Source of the DNA: an uncultured Clostridia bacterium
Lineage (GTDB): Bacteria; Bacillota; Clostridia; Christensenellales; Borkfalkiaceae
Direction of reading: 5' to 3'
Length of the DNA: 11,995 bases
NCBI GenBank assembly: GCA_946628865.1
Contig: CAMOXE010000075.1
Location: 1 to 11,995 of the forward strand
This document shows positions 1 to 7,429 of this stretch, one piece after another. How positions within the stretch are numbered: the first letter of the stretch is position 1; every line of letters starts with the position of its first letter. The notes beneath the pieces were generated by a model that saw nothing but the letters and a program-made list of their open reading frames with translations, did no database searches and had not been told where the DNA came from. A program made the position numbers and the translations under genes.

Positions 1-69
1 CGTCTCCTCTTCGTCCATAAAGCCCACGTAATCTGTTATACTGAAAGATTGTTCAGCCTCTACGGGCTA
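1..69 (-). other. Open frame downstream of the lipoprotein stop, possible start of another gene
   Basis: After the lipoprotein's TAA stop, immediately followed by an in-frame TAG, the same minus-strand frame is open for the remaining 22 codons and runs off the edge. The other two minus-strand frames are closed by stops here. The translation looks protein-like, ending in the residues FMDEEET. Possible starts are a GTG at 27-25 and an ATG at 18-16, but neither has a Shine-Dalgarno sequence at normal distance. It could be the 5' end of the next operon gene, or a remnant of a longer lipoprotein now cut off by the tandem stops. With so few codons the call is weak. Confidence 0.25.
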
Positions 70-1626
70 TTACTGTTCTTGGTAGTAAACTTCGACTTCG
101 GTTGTGAAATCGTTGTATTTTACGGTAAACGAATCAACGCCCGGCTCGTATCCGATTATTTCGTAATTGTAAATCTGTTTGCGGTCGTCGTTGTCGTAGA
201 TTTCTTCAAAATACAATAAATTGCGAATATCGTCCAAAGTCGCGCCGTTTTCGATATATATCGCGCTGTTGCAGTCGTAATCAACGACGCAAAGGTTTTC
301 GGGGTCGTAGACGTGCGCGTATATAGTATAAGTCGTACTCGTATCGACATCGACGTGGGTAACCGTTAAAGCGTAATCTCCGCGCTCGCTGAAATCTTCG
401 ACTTCGGTTTCGCCCTCGCCGTCGGTTTTTACGATTTTATCGATTGTAAAGCCTGTTAATGTTTTCCACCAAGTACTCGTATCATCGGTATATTTGACTG
501 CAATTTCAACGCGATCTTTAACGTCTGAAACTTGTTCGTCTTTTTTGATAAGAAGCGGGCCGTCGTATTCTCCGGTTGCTTTAACTTTGTCAAAGTTGCA
601 AATAATTACTTCTATATCAACGAAAGAGTGTTTCGTAAGATATATGCGAACTTCGTTCGTCCCTTGCACGCTGCTGTCGAAACCTTCTATCCAATACTCA
701 TTGAAGTCTATTTGTTTGTCGTCCTCGTCGAAAACGTAAACGGATAATTCGGCTCTTAAATCCGCCTCTGTTGCGTTAAGCCCCAGAATTATATACCCCG
801 AGTCGTCTTTTGTTTGAACTCCGTAACCGTTTTGAAGTCTCGGGTCTTGCTCGTATTCGTCATCGCCTGCGTTTTCGCCGCCTTGGTCGCCGCCGTCATC
901 GTAATCGTTTCCGCCGTTTATCATGGCGAGTATTACGTCTTTTATGGACGCGGGAGCGCCGTCTATTTCAAACGCGCGGTAGTATTGAGCGTTATATTTG
1001 ATAGAATCGCCGTATAAAAGATTAATCAATTCGTTCGCGTTCGCATAGACGTAGTTATCGCTTACTACGAAATCGACAATAGCCTTTTCGCCGTTATAAT
1101 TAACGGTTGCGGTAAAATAATCTTTGCCCGTGCCGAAGATTATATTCGACGTATGTACGATAGCCTCGACTGTTATCGTCGTATCGTTAAACGGCATAAC
1201 GAGCGGCAACGAAATTTTTACGTTCGGCAAAATTTGCGAGAATTCAACGGTCTCTACCTCTTCAATCTCTTCAAATTCTTCAAACGGGACTTGTAAAGTT
1301 TTTTGAAGTCCTTCCGCCGCAACGGTAACGTCTACGAAGTCCTTATCGTCGGAAACTTTAGCCTCCACTATTTCATAATCGACTTCGCGTTTACCGCTAT
1401 CCGATACGAGGTTGACGGTTATCGCGTCGTACATATCCCTATAAGAAATATAGGTGCAGACCAACTCTTTATCGACGTTTACTTCAAGCGCATAAAAAGG
1501 CGCCGCGGCGTCGTTGTCCTCGTCGTTCACGGCGGTCTTGTCGTCGCCGCAAGCCGTCAAGGCGATTGCCGTTGTCAGCGTAAGCGCCAACGTAAGCAGG
1601 GTAATTAAAAATTTCTTTTTAATCAT
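70..1626 (-). CDS. Secreted lipoprotein with repeated beta-sandwich-like modules, function unknown
   Basis: This is a 518-residue exported protein predicted to be lipid-anchored on the outer face of the cytoplasmic membrane. The N-terminus is a textbook type II signal peptide: a KKK patch at residues 3-5, a hydrophobic stretch at 6-23, and the lipobox L23-T24-A25-C26, so C26 would be the acylated first residue of the mature protein. The body is very acidic. Beta-strand-rich modules of about 65-85 residues lie near 43-113, 275-344, 357-440 and 453-516, separated by a Gly/Asp/Glu-rich linker at 238-262. The modules resemble bacterial Ig-like repeats in texture, but I do not recognise a named family. 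The ATG is supported by AAGGAG 11 bases upstream. It is the last clear gene of the operon, 44 bases after pfp. A role in binding an extracellular polymer is possible but only a guess. Confidence 0.85.
   Translation of the reverse strand: MIKKKFLITLLTLALTLTTAIALTACGDDKTAVNDEDNDAAAPFYALEVNVDKELVCTYISYRDMYDAITVNLVSDSGKREVDYEIVEAKVSDDKDFVDVTVAAEGLQKTLQVPFEEFEEIEEVETVEFSQILPNVKISLPLVMPFNDTTITVEAIVHTSNIIFGTGKDYFTATVNYNGEKAIVDFVVSDNYVYANANELINLLYGDSIKYNAQYYRAFEIDGAPASIKDVILAMINGGNDYDDGGDQGGENAGDDEYEQDPRLQNGYGVQTKDDSGYIILGLNATEADLRAELSVYVFDEDDKQIDFNEYWIEGFDSSVQGTNEVRIYLTKHSFVDIEVIICNFDKVKATGEYDGPLLIKKDEQVSDVKDRVEIAVKYTDDTSTWWKTLTGFTIDKIVKTDGEGETEVEDFSERGDYALTVTHVDVDTSTTYTIYAHVYDPENLCVVDYDCNSAIYIENGATLDDIRNLLYFEEIYDNDDRKQIYNYEIIGYEPGVDSFTVKYNDFTTEVEVYYQEQ
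79..804 (-). repeat. Three degenerate protein modules within the lipoprotein
   Basis: Residues 275-344, 357-440 and 453-516 of the lipoprotein share a loose pattern. The clearest pair is the first and third: both have an AT-x2-D-[LI]-R segment, then an acidic D-x-DD-[RK]-x-x-I-type turn, then Y-x-I-x-G-[FY], a Gly, and a closing strand ending in [DE]-[IV]-E-V. The middle copy keeps the opening strand, an LTGF segment and a terminal strand, but carries an insertion. The similarity is at protein level; I see no DNA-level identity, so the duplication is old. Confidence 0.5.
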
Positions 1627-1637
1627 GATTTACTTAT

Positions 1638-1643
1638 CTCCTT
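1638..1643 (-). promoter_or_regulatory. Ribosome binding site of the lipoprotein gene
   Basis: AAGGAG on the minus strand ends 11 bases before the ATG at 1626-1624. It is one of the few clear Shine-Dalgarno sequences in the operon, consistent with this gene being translated independently of the gene upstream. Confidence 0.7.
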
Positions 1644-1648
1644 ATAAC

Positions 1649-1666
1649 TTCGCGCTTTCGCGCAAA
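1649..1666 (-). other. Small GNRA-capped hairpin between pfp and the lipoprotein gene
   Basis: On the minus strand, TTTGCGC and GCGCGAA pair over seven positions (one G-T wobble) around a GAAA loop, starting 4 bases after the pfp stop codon. No U-tract follows in the direction of transcription, so it is not a standard intrinsic terminator. It could protect or separate the upstream message, or be a processing site. Its position just before the lipoprotein ribosome binding site is the main reason to note it. Confidence 0.4.
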
Positions 1667-1670
1667 TTTT

Positions 1671-2888
1671 TTACAGTTTGAATTTTATTTTTTTCAGTTT
1701 CGCAAAACAGGGTAAGCCGTTTTCGTATCTGACTTTGTTTTCGCCGACGATAAGCGGGGAGGCGTAATTTTTAAACTCGGTTTTGAGGTTTGATTTGTCA
1801 AAATCTATCCATTCTTTCGGAATCGCCTTTTCCGCGTTCGCCACTTCGGAAAGCGGAACGGGGATATATTCTACTTCGTAATTACCTATCCGCTTTATAG
1901 CGACCATTTTACCGCTTATTCCGCTCGTCGCGAGTTTTACCGCCGTGCGCCCGCTTTCAAAAGCCTCTTCGACGTCCGTTTTTGACGCGCAATGCGCGGC
2001 GCAGCGCTGCAAGATATTCAGTTCTATCGCCTTGCACTTTATATTCAAACGCGCTTTTATTTCGTCTTTAAGCGCGGCGCAGACTCCGCCGAGTTTGGTG
2101 TGTCCGAACGCGTCGACGTTGGCGCTGTCCTCTCCGACCAAAGTCCCGTTATCGTATTTTATGCCCTCGGACACGGCGACTATGCAATGGTTTTTGCGCG
2201 ATAATACGTCTTTGACGTCGGATATGAATTTTGCTTTTGAAAACGGAACTTCCGGCAGATAGACCAGATCCGTTTCTTCGGATAAACTCGCGGCGGCGGC
2301 GAGCCAGCCCGCGTTTCTGCCCATTATTTCGAGTATTATAACGATCTTGTCGCCGTAGATCTTCGCGTCGAGCGCGACTTCTTCGCAAACGGTGGCGACG
2401 TACTTCGCCGCGCTGCCATAGCCGGGGCAGTGATCGGTAAGCGCCAAATCGTTGTCTATGGTCTTGGGTATGCCGATAACGTTTATTTCATAGCCGATTT
2501 TTTCCATATACGCGGCGATTTTATCGCAGGTATCCATACTGTCGTTCCCGCCGTTATAGAAGAAATATCTGACGTCGTATTTCTTGAAAATTTCCAAAAG
2601 GCGCTTATAATCGGTATCGTCGGCGGCGAAATCTTTCATTTTGTATCTTACCGAGCCGAACGCCATCGCGGGGGTAAACTTAAGGGCTTGCAGTTCGTTT
2701 AAGTCCTCTTTCCCCATATCCGAAAAATTCTCTTCCAAAACGCCTTTAATGCCGTTTTCCGCGCATAATACGTCGGTGATTTGCTCGGATTTAAGCGCCT
2801 CGATTACTCCGCCCGCGACGCTTGCGTTAATTACGGCGGTAGGTCCGCCGGACTGTGCGAAAATCGCTCTTCCTTTCAAATTTTTCAT
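1671..2888 (-). CDS. pfp: PPi-type 6-phosphofructokinase (diphosphate--fructose-6-phosphate 1-phosphotransferase)
   Basis: This 405-residue cytosolic enzyme phosphorylates fructose-6-phosphate to fructose-1,6-bisphosphate, probably using pyrophosphate and therefore reversibly. It has the phosphofructokinase fold signatures: SGGPT at 13-17, GGNDS at 113-117, PKTIDND at 141-147, MGRNAGW at 189-195 and SEG at 240-242. Two positions point to PPi rather than ATP. The residue matching E. coli PfkA Gly104 is Asp116, and the residue matching Gly124 is Lys142, the known PPi-PFK signature. The catalytic Asp of TIDND (Asp145) is kept. The first motif residue is Asn115 where Asp is usual, a variant I associate with Bacillota PFPs. 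The ATG lies one base after the pfkA stop (TGATATG), with only a distant GGAG upstream, so coupling to pfkA is likely. The phosphoryl donor is inferred, not proven. Confidence 0.88.
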   Translation of the reverse strand: MKNLKGRAIFAQSGGPTAVINASVAGGVIEALKSEQITDVLCAENGIKGVLEENFSDMGKEDLNELQALKFTPAMAFGSVRYKMKDFAADDTDYKRLLEIFKKYDVRYFFYNGGNDSMDTCDKIAAYMEKIGYEINVIGIPKTIDNDLALTDHCPGYGSAAKYVATVCEEVALDAKIYGDKIVIILEIMGRNAGWLAAAASLSEETDLVYLPEVPFSKAKFISDVKDVLSRKNHCIVAVSEGIKYDNGTLVGEDSANVDAFGHTKLGGVCAALKDEIKARLNIKCKAIELNILQRCAAHCASKTDVEEAFESGRTAVKLATSGISGKMVAIKRIGNYEVEYIPVPLSEVANAEKAIPKEWIDFDKSNLKTEFKNYASPLIVGENKVRYENGLPCFAKLKKIKFKL

Positions 2889-2889
2889 A

Positions 2890-3849
2890 TCAGCAAAGCG
2901 TCTCCGCCATTTCGTAGAGTTTTACGTTAAACTCTTTTTTAATAGAAAGCGCGTCGGTTATATCCATATCGATTATTTCGTTGTTCTTTATTCCGACGAC
3001 CCTGTTGGTAAGTCCTTTTCTCAACACGTCTATCGCCCTTGCGCCGAAACGCGCCGCGAGCATTCTGTCCGCCATAGACGGTGCGCCGCCTCTTTGGATA
3101 TGCCCGAGCGTCGTCAGTTTGGTGTCAAGACCCGTCATGACGGGCAGCGCCGCGCGTACCTGATCCACGTCGCCCGCGCCCTCTGCGAATATGAGTATAT
3201 TCGAGCGTTTTCCCAGCGCTTTATTCTTGTTGATAGCCTCGGCAATCTTGTTTAAGTCGTATTTGACTTCGGGAACGAGGATAAACTCCGCACCGCCGCA
3301 AATACCCGCGTATAAGGCAATATCTCCGCAGTGTCTGCCCATGACTTTGATTACCGAAACTCTGTCGTGCGAAGTCATCGTGTCGCGGAGGTTGTTTATA
3401 GCCCAAAGCACGGTGTTTACAGCCGTGTCGAAACCGAGTGTGTAATCGGTGTAGGCGAGGTCGTTATCTATTGTGCCGGGGATTCCCACTACGTTTATGC
3501 CCTGTTCGTCCGAAAGCGCTTTCGCACCCGTAAACGAGCCGTCGCCGCCTATTACCACCAGACCTTCGACTCCGTATTTTTTCAGATTGTCCGCGGCGAG
3601 TTTTCTCGTCTCGGGGAGTTTGAATTCAAGGCATCTCGCGGACTTTAAAATAGTCCCGCCGCGCTGAAGAATATCGCATACGGTGTGAGTGTCCATCTTG
3701 AATATCTCGCCGTTTTTAAGACCCTCGTAGCCTCTTTCTACGCCGTAAACCTCCATGCCGGAGTTTAACGCTCTTCTCGTTACCGCTCTTATCGCGGCGT
3801 TCATGCCCGGCGCGTCTCCGCCGCTCGTTAAAATAGCAATTTTCTGCAT
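2890..3849 (-). CDS. pfkA: ATP-dependent 6-phosphofructokinase PfkA
   Basis: This is a cytosolic glycolytic enzyme making fructose-1,6-bisphosphate from fructose-6-phosphate and ATP. At 319 residues it has the normal length of the bacterial PfkA family. Visible motifs are TSGGDAPGMNAAIR at 8-21, GGDGS at 101-105, GIPGTIDND at 122-130 (with the general-base Asp128), MGRHCGDIAL at 170-179, FAEG at 221-224 and HIQRGG at 250-255. Gly104 and Gly125 are the ATP-type residues, in contrast to Asp and Lys in the neighbouring pfp. Arg21 and Arg25, which in E. coli and Bacillus PfkA contribute to the ADP/PEP effector site, are present, so allosteric control is plausible. Translation starts at an ATG 12 bases after dnaE, with AGGAAGG overlapping the dnaE stop codon. 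Confidence 0.96.
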   Translation of the reverse strand: MQKIAILTSGGDAPGMNAAIRAVTRRALNSGMEVYGVERGYEGLKNGEIFKMDTHTVCDILQRGGTILKSARCLEFKLPETRKLAADNLKKYGVEGLVVIGGDGSFTGAKALSDEQGINVVGIPGTIDNDLAYTDYTLGFDTAVNTVLWAINNLRDTMTSHDRVSVIKVMGRHCGDIALYAGICGGAEFILVPEVKYDLNKIAEAINKNKALGKRSNILIFAEGAGDVDQVRAALPVMTGLDTKLTTLGHIQRGGAPSMADRMLAARFGARAIDVLRKGLTNRVVGIKNNEIIDMDITDALSIKKEFNVKLYEMAETLC

Positions 3850-3856
3850 TTTTCTA

Positions 3857-3863
3857 CCTTCCT
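3857..3863 (-). promoter_or_regulatory. Ribosome binding site of pfkA, overlapping the dnaE stop codon
   Basis: AGGAAGG on the minus strand overlaps the TAG stop of dnaE (3864-3862) and sits 7 bases before the pfkA ATG. It is the best-placed Shine-Dalgarno sequence in the operon, so ribosomes ending dnaE can re-initiate and new ones can also load here. Confidence 0.75.
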
Positions 3864-6800
3864 ATAGTATAAATTTTATATCGCTTTCGTCGAGTAATGA
3901 CAAAAGTTCGTTTCTTAGTCCTTGGCAATCTCTTACGCTTAGCGACGCCTTGTAGTTCTTGCCGTCGATTTTGAAATAAGTCAGAATATCTCCGGGGTAA
4001 GTCGAGAGAATATCGAGCAGTTCGTCTTTCGCCGCGATCGTTTCTTCGTTCAATACGAGGCAAAGATACTGCTGTTTTTTCTCTTTAACTTCTTCTTTTT
4101 CGGTTTCGGTCTCGTTTACGCTGTCTAAGTGATCGACAAGTATCGTCGGCTTTTTGCCGTCGCGGAGTTGAAGTCTGCCCTTTATTTTGACGAGTTGCTC
4201 GGGCTTTAAAAACGCCTTGTACTGCTCGTATTTTTTGGGGAAGAACACGCACTCCACACTGCCGTACACGTCCTCAACCATCGCAAAGCACATGGACTGT
4301 CCGCTTTTCGTATTGATTTTGTCCGCCGACGAGATTATTCCGCCCATATACACCTGCATATCGTTTTTCACGTCGGTATAGACCGTCTCGCCCTCTTCGT
4401 TTTCCTCGGTATTGGCGAGGTATTCGGTCGTAAACGTGCAGTCTTTGAATTTATCCATATACTGATCGAGCGGATGCCCCGAAACGTAAACGCCCGTAAC
4501 GCTCTTTTCGAGCGAAAGTTTGGTCTTGCTGTCGTAATCTTTGAGTGCGGGGTAGTTTACCGTGAAAGTGTCGTCCTCTTCGATTATGTCGCCGAAAAGG
4601 CTCATCTGATTGCTTTCGCGCTGTTTCGCTATAAGCGCGACTCTCGAAATGAGGTCCTCTTCTACCGCCATGAGTTGAGTTCTGAACTTTCCGAACCTGT
4701 CGAACGCCCCCGCGTAGATAAGGTTTTCCACAAGACGCTTGTTTAATACTTTGCTTTCGCACCTCGAAATGAAATTTTCAAACGAAGTATACGCTCCGTG
4801 AGTTTCGCGTTCTTTGACGATGCTGTCTATCGCGGAAAGCCCTATGCCTTTTATAGCCGCCAAGCCGTAGCGTATCTGTTTGTTTTTAACGCTGAAAAGC
4901 CCGACGCTTTCGTTTATGTCCGGCGGAAGAACGCGTATGCCCTCTTCCTTGGCGTAAGATATATAGTTCGTTATTTCTTCGATGTTGGTTATTCTGTTAT
5001 TTAAGACCGCGGTTAAAAATTCCGCCTCGTAGTAGCATTTAAGGTACGCGGTCTGATAGGTTACCACCGAATAAGCCGCCGCGTGCGATTTGTTGAAGGC
5101 GTATTTTGCGAAGTCTTTCATCTCGTCCCAGACTTTTTTCGCGACTTCTTCCGGCACGCCGCGCTTTATGCAGCCGTCTATCGCCCTGGAAATTTTGCCG
5201 TGCTTATCCACGCTCTCCGGCTTGCCGTTTAAAAAGACGACTTCCTCTTTTATCATGTCCTCGACTTTCTTCTTGCCCATCATGCGCCTTACCATGTCCG
5301 CCTGACCGAGCGTATAGCCTGCGAGGTCCTGAACTATTCTCATTACTTGCTCTTGGTAGACTATGCACCCGTAAGTCTGCTTTAAAATCGGCTCGAGCAG
5401 GGGATGAGCGTAGGTAACGAGTTCGGGGTTGTGCTTATTTTTGACGAATCGCGGAATCGAATCCATAGGTCCCGGGCGGTAAAGCGACACGGCGGCTATT
5501 ATATCCTCCAAACAGGTCGGGCGGAGTTCTTTGAGGAACTTCTGGAAGCCCGCAGATTCCACTTGGAATATCGCTTTCGTGTTTCCCGAAGAGAGAAGTT
5601 CGTAGACCTTTTGATCGTCGTAGCCCATTGCGGAAAAGTCTACGTTTACGCCGTAGTTTTCCTTGGCGTATTCTATCGCCATTTTTATATCGGACAAGTT
5701 CCTTAGTCCCAGAAAGTCCATTTTCAAAAAGCCGAGGTGTTCGAGTTCCACGCCCGTGTATTGGCTCGTGATGTCGTCGCCGTTTCTGCCGAGGGGCATG
5801 TGCCTGTCGAGTATGTCCGCGCCGATTATAACTCCGCACGCGTGGGTGCTTGCCTGCCTGGGCGAATCCTCCAGCCTTATCGCTATATCTATGACTTTTT
5901 TTACTTCCGGACTGTCGTTGTACATTTCCATCAGTTCGGGAACGGAGTAGTCCACGCCGAAGTCCTTAGCGCCTTCTTTCGGGTGATACTGTCCGAACGC
6001 CTGACGGAGTATATTCGGTCTTTTAAGTTCTATTTCCTTGCCGTTTTTGGTAAATTTAAAGGGTAGCGCTTTGGATAGTCTGTCCGTTTCGGAGTACGGC
6101 ATTTTTAAAACTCTGCCGACGTCTTTGATGGCGTTTTTAGCCGCCATTGTACCGAAAGTTACTATTTTGCAGACTCTGTTTTCGCCGTATTTGCGCTTGA
6201 CGTAGTCTATGACTTCTTGCCTGCGGCTATCCTCAAAGTCGACGTCGAAATCGGGTGCGGAAACTCTTTCGGGGTTTAAAAATCTCTCGAAATAGAGTTC
6301 GTATTTCAAGGGGTCTATATCCGTGATATTGATCAGATACGCAACTATAGAGCCTGCGCCCGAACCTCTGCCCGGTCCGACGGAAATACCCATTTTTCTC
6401 GCCGCGTTTATATAGTCCCAGACGATCAGATAGTATTCGATAAATCCGAGTTTGGATATAACGGCGAGTTCGGTTTCGATTCTGTCGCGTATGGCGGGCG
6501 TTTCTTCTCCGTACTTCTTTTTTATTCCCTCGTCGATGAGTTTACGGATATATACCGTCGGCTCGTCGCCGTTTTCGGGGTAGTAGTGCGGAAACATATA
6601 GTGTCCGTATACGAACCCGAAATTACATTTAGCGGCTATCTCGAGCGTGGTGTCGAGCGACGCCTCGTCGCCGGGGAAGAGCGATAACATCTCGTCGTAA
6701 GTCTTTAAATAGAACTCGTCGTTCGGGAATTTCATTCTCTTCGGGTCGTCGTAGTCCGCGCCCATCTGCACGCACATCAGAACGTCTTGCGACGTCGCGT

Positions 6801-7428
6801 CCGACTTTTCGATATAATGCACGTCGTTGGTCGCGACAGTCTTTATTCCGTATTTGGCGGCATAAAGCCTTAAATATTTGTTTACCTCTTGCTCTTCGGG
6901 GAGGAAATGGTTTTGGAGTTCCAGATAAAAATCTTCGCCGAAAACTTCCTTATACCATTTTACCAGCCTCTCCGCCTCGTCGAAGTTTCTGTTTAAAATC
7001 GCTTGCGGAATAGTTCCCGCAACGCATGCGGACATACAAATCAAGCCTTCCGAATGCTCTTTTAAAGTGGGTAAATCTATTCTCGGTTTATAGTGAAAGC
7101 CGTCGCGAAACGCGATTGCGTTTAAAAGGGATAAATTTTTATAGCCCGTTTCGTCTTTGGCAAGAAGTATTTGGTGGTTTAATTTTTGTTTGCCCGTTTT
7201 TACGGTTAAATCGTCCGCGACGTAAAATTCTGTGCCGATTATCGCCTTGACGCCCTCTTTTTCGCATGCGTCGAAAAACGATACCGCACCGTACATGTTT
7301 CCGTGGTCGGTTATCGCTACCGCAGGCATACCGAGTTCTTTAACGCGCCGAGTGAGCGAGGATATCCTCGCCGCTCCGTCTAAGATACTGTATTCCGTAT
7401 GAAGATGTAAATGTACGAACTCTTTCAT
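3862..7428 (-). CDS. dnaE: DNA polymerase III subunit alpha DnaE
   Basis: This is a C-family replicative DNA polymerase of 1188 residues. An N-terminal PHP domain (about 1-210) starts with HLHLH at 6-10 and has TDHGN at 40-44. The palm follows, with GPGRGSGAGS at 351-360, the PDFDVDFED motif at 392-400 supplying two catalytic aspartates, and a third Asp in MDFLGL (Asp571). Further family landmarks are SLYRPGPMDSIPRF at 648-661, YQEQVMRI at 691-698 and YAFNKSHAAAYS at 776-787. A likely beta-clamp binding motif QMSLF is at 941-945, and an OB-fold region lies near 1025-1103. The length is close to E. coli DnaE (1160). Many PHP metal ligands look intact. The ATG is one base after the hemW stop (TGATATG), with no clear Shine-Dalgarno sequence, so coupling is likely. 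In Bacillota with PolC, DnaE is often the primer-extending polymerase; which role applies here cannot be seen. Confidence 0.97.
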   Translation of the reverse strand: MKEFVHLHLHTEYSILDGAARISSLTRRVKELGMPAVAITDHGNMYGAVSFFDACEKEGVKAIIGTEFYVADDLTVKTGKQKLNHQILLAKDETGYKNLSLLNAIAFRDGFHYKPRIDLPTLKEHSEGLICMSACVAGTIPQAILNRNFDEAERLVKWYKEVFGEDFYLELQNHFLPEEQEVNKYLRLYAAKYGIKTVATNDVHYIEKSDATSQDVLMCVQMGADYDDPKRMKFPNDEFYLKTYDEMLSLFPGDEASLDTTLEIAAKCNFGFVYGHYMFPHYYPENGDEPTVYIRKLIDEGIKKKYGEETPAIRDRIETELAVISKLGFIEYYLIVWDYINAARKMGISVGPGRGSGAGSIVAYLINITDIDPLKYELYFERFLNPERVSAPDFDVDFEDSRRQEVIDYVKRKYGENRVCKIVTFGTMAAKNAIKDVGRVLKMPYSETDRLSKALPFKFTKNGKEIELKRPNILRQAFGQYHPKEGAKDFGVDYSVPELMEMYNDSPEVKKVIDIAIRLEDSPRQASTHACGVIIGADILDRHMPLGRNGDDITSQYTGVELEHLGFLKMDFLGLRNLSDIKMAIEYAKENYGVNVDFSAMGYDDQKVYELLSSGNTKAIFQVESAGFQKFLKELRPTCLEDIIAAVSLYRPGPMDSIPRFVKNKHNPELVTYAHPLLEPILKQTYGCIVYQEQVMRIVQDLAGYTLGQADMVRRMMGKKKVEDMIKEEVVFLNGKPESVDKHGKISRAIDGCIKRGVPEEVAKKVWDEMKDFAKYAFNKSHAAAYSVVTYQTAYLKCYYEAEFLTAVLNNRITNIEEITNYISYAKEEGIRVLPPDINESVGLFSVKNKQIRYGLAAIKGIGLSAIDSIVKERETHGAYTSFENFISRCESKVLNKRLVENLIYAGAFDRFGKFRTQLMAVEEDLISRVALIAKQRESNQMSLFGDIIEEDDTFTVNYPALKDYDSKTKLSLEKSVTGVYVSGHPLDQYMDKFKDCTFTTEYLANTEENEEGETVYTDVKNDMQVYMGGIISSADKINTKSGQSMCFAMVEDVYGSVECVFFPKKYEQYKAFLKPEQLVKIKGRLQLRDGKKPTILVDHLDSVNETETEKEEVKEKKQQYLCLVLNEETIAAKDELLDILSTYPGDILTYFKIDGKNYKASLSVRDCQGLRNELLSLLDESDIKFIL

Positions 7429-7429
7429 A

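Noticed and set aside
41..56. Inverted repeat CTGAA/TTCAG with a 6-base loop downstream of the lipoprotein
   Set aside because: Only 5 base pairs, low GC and no U-tract, and it lies in a frame that may be coding. It is too weak to call a terminator.
1649..1672. A plus-strand intrinsic terminator (stem followed by a T-run)
   Set aside because: No plus-strand gene exists upstream to terminate, and on that strand the stem has a C-A mismatch. The T-run is simply the complement of the A-rich bases after the pfp stop.
2641..3255. A 204-codon plus-strand open frame across the pfp-pfkA junction
   Set aside because: It is antisense to two well-supported enzymes, has no ribosome binding site, and shows no motif.
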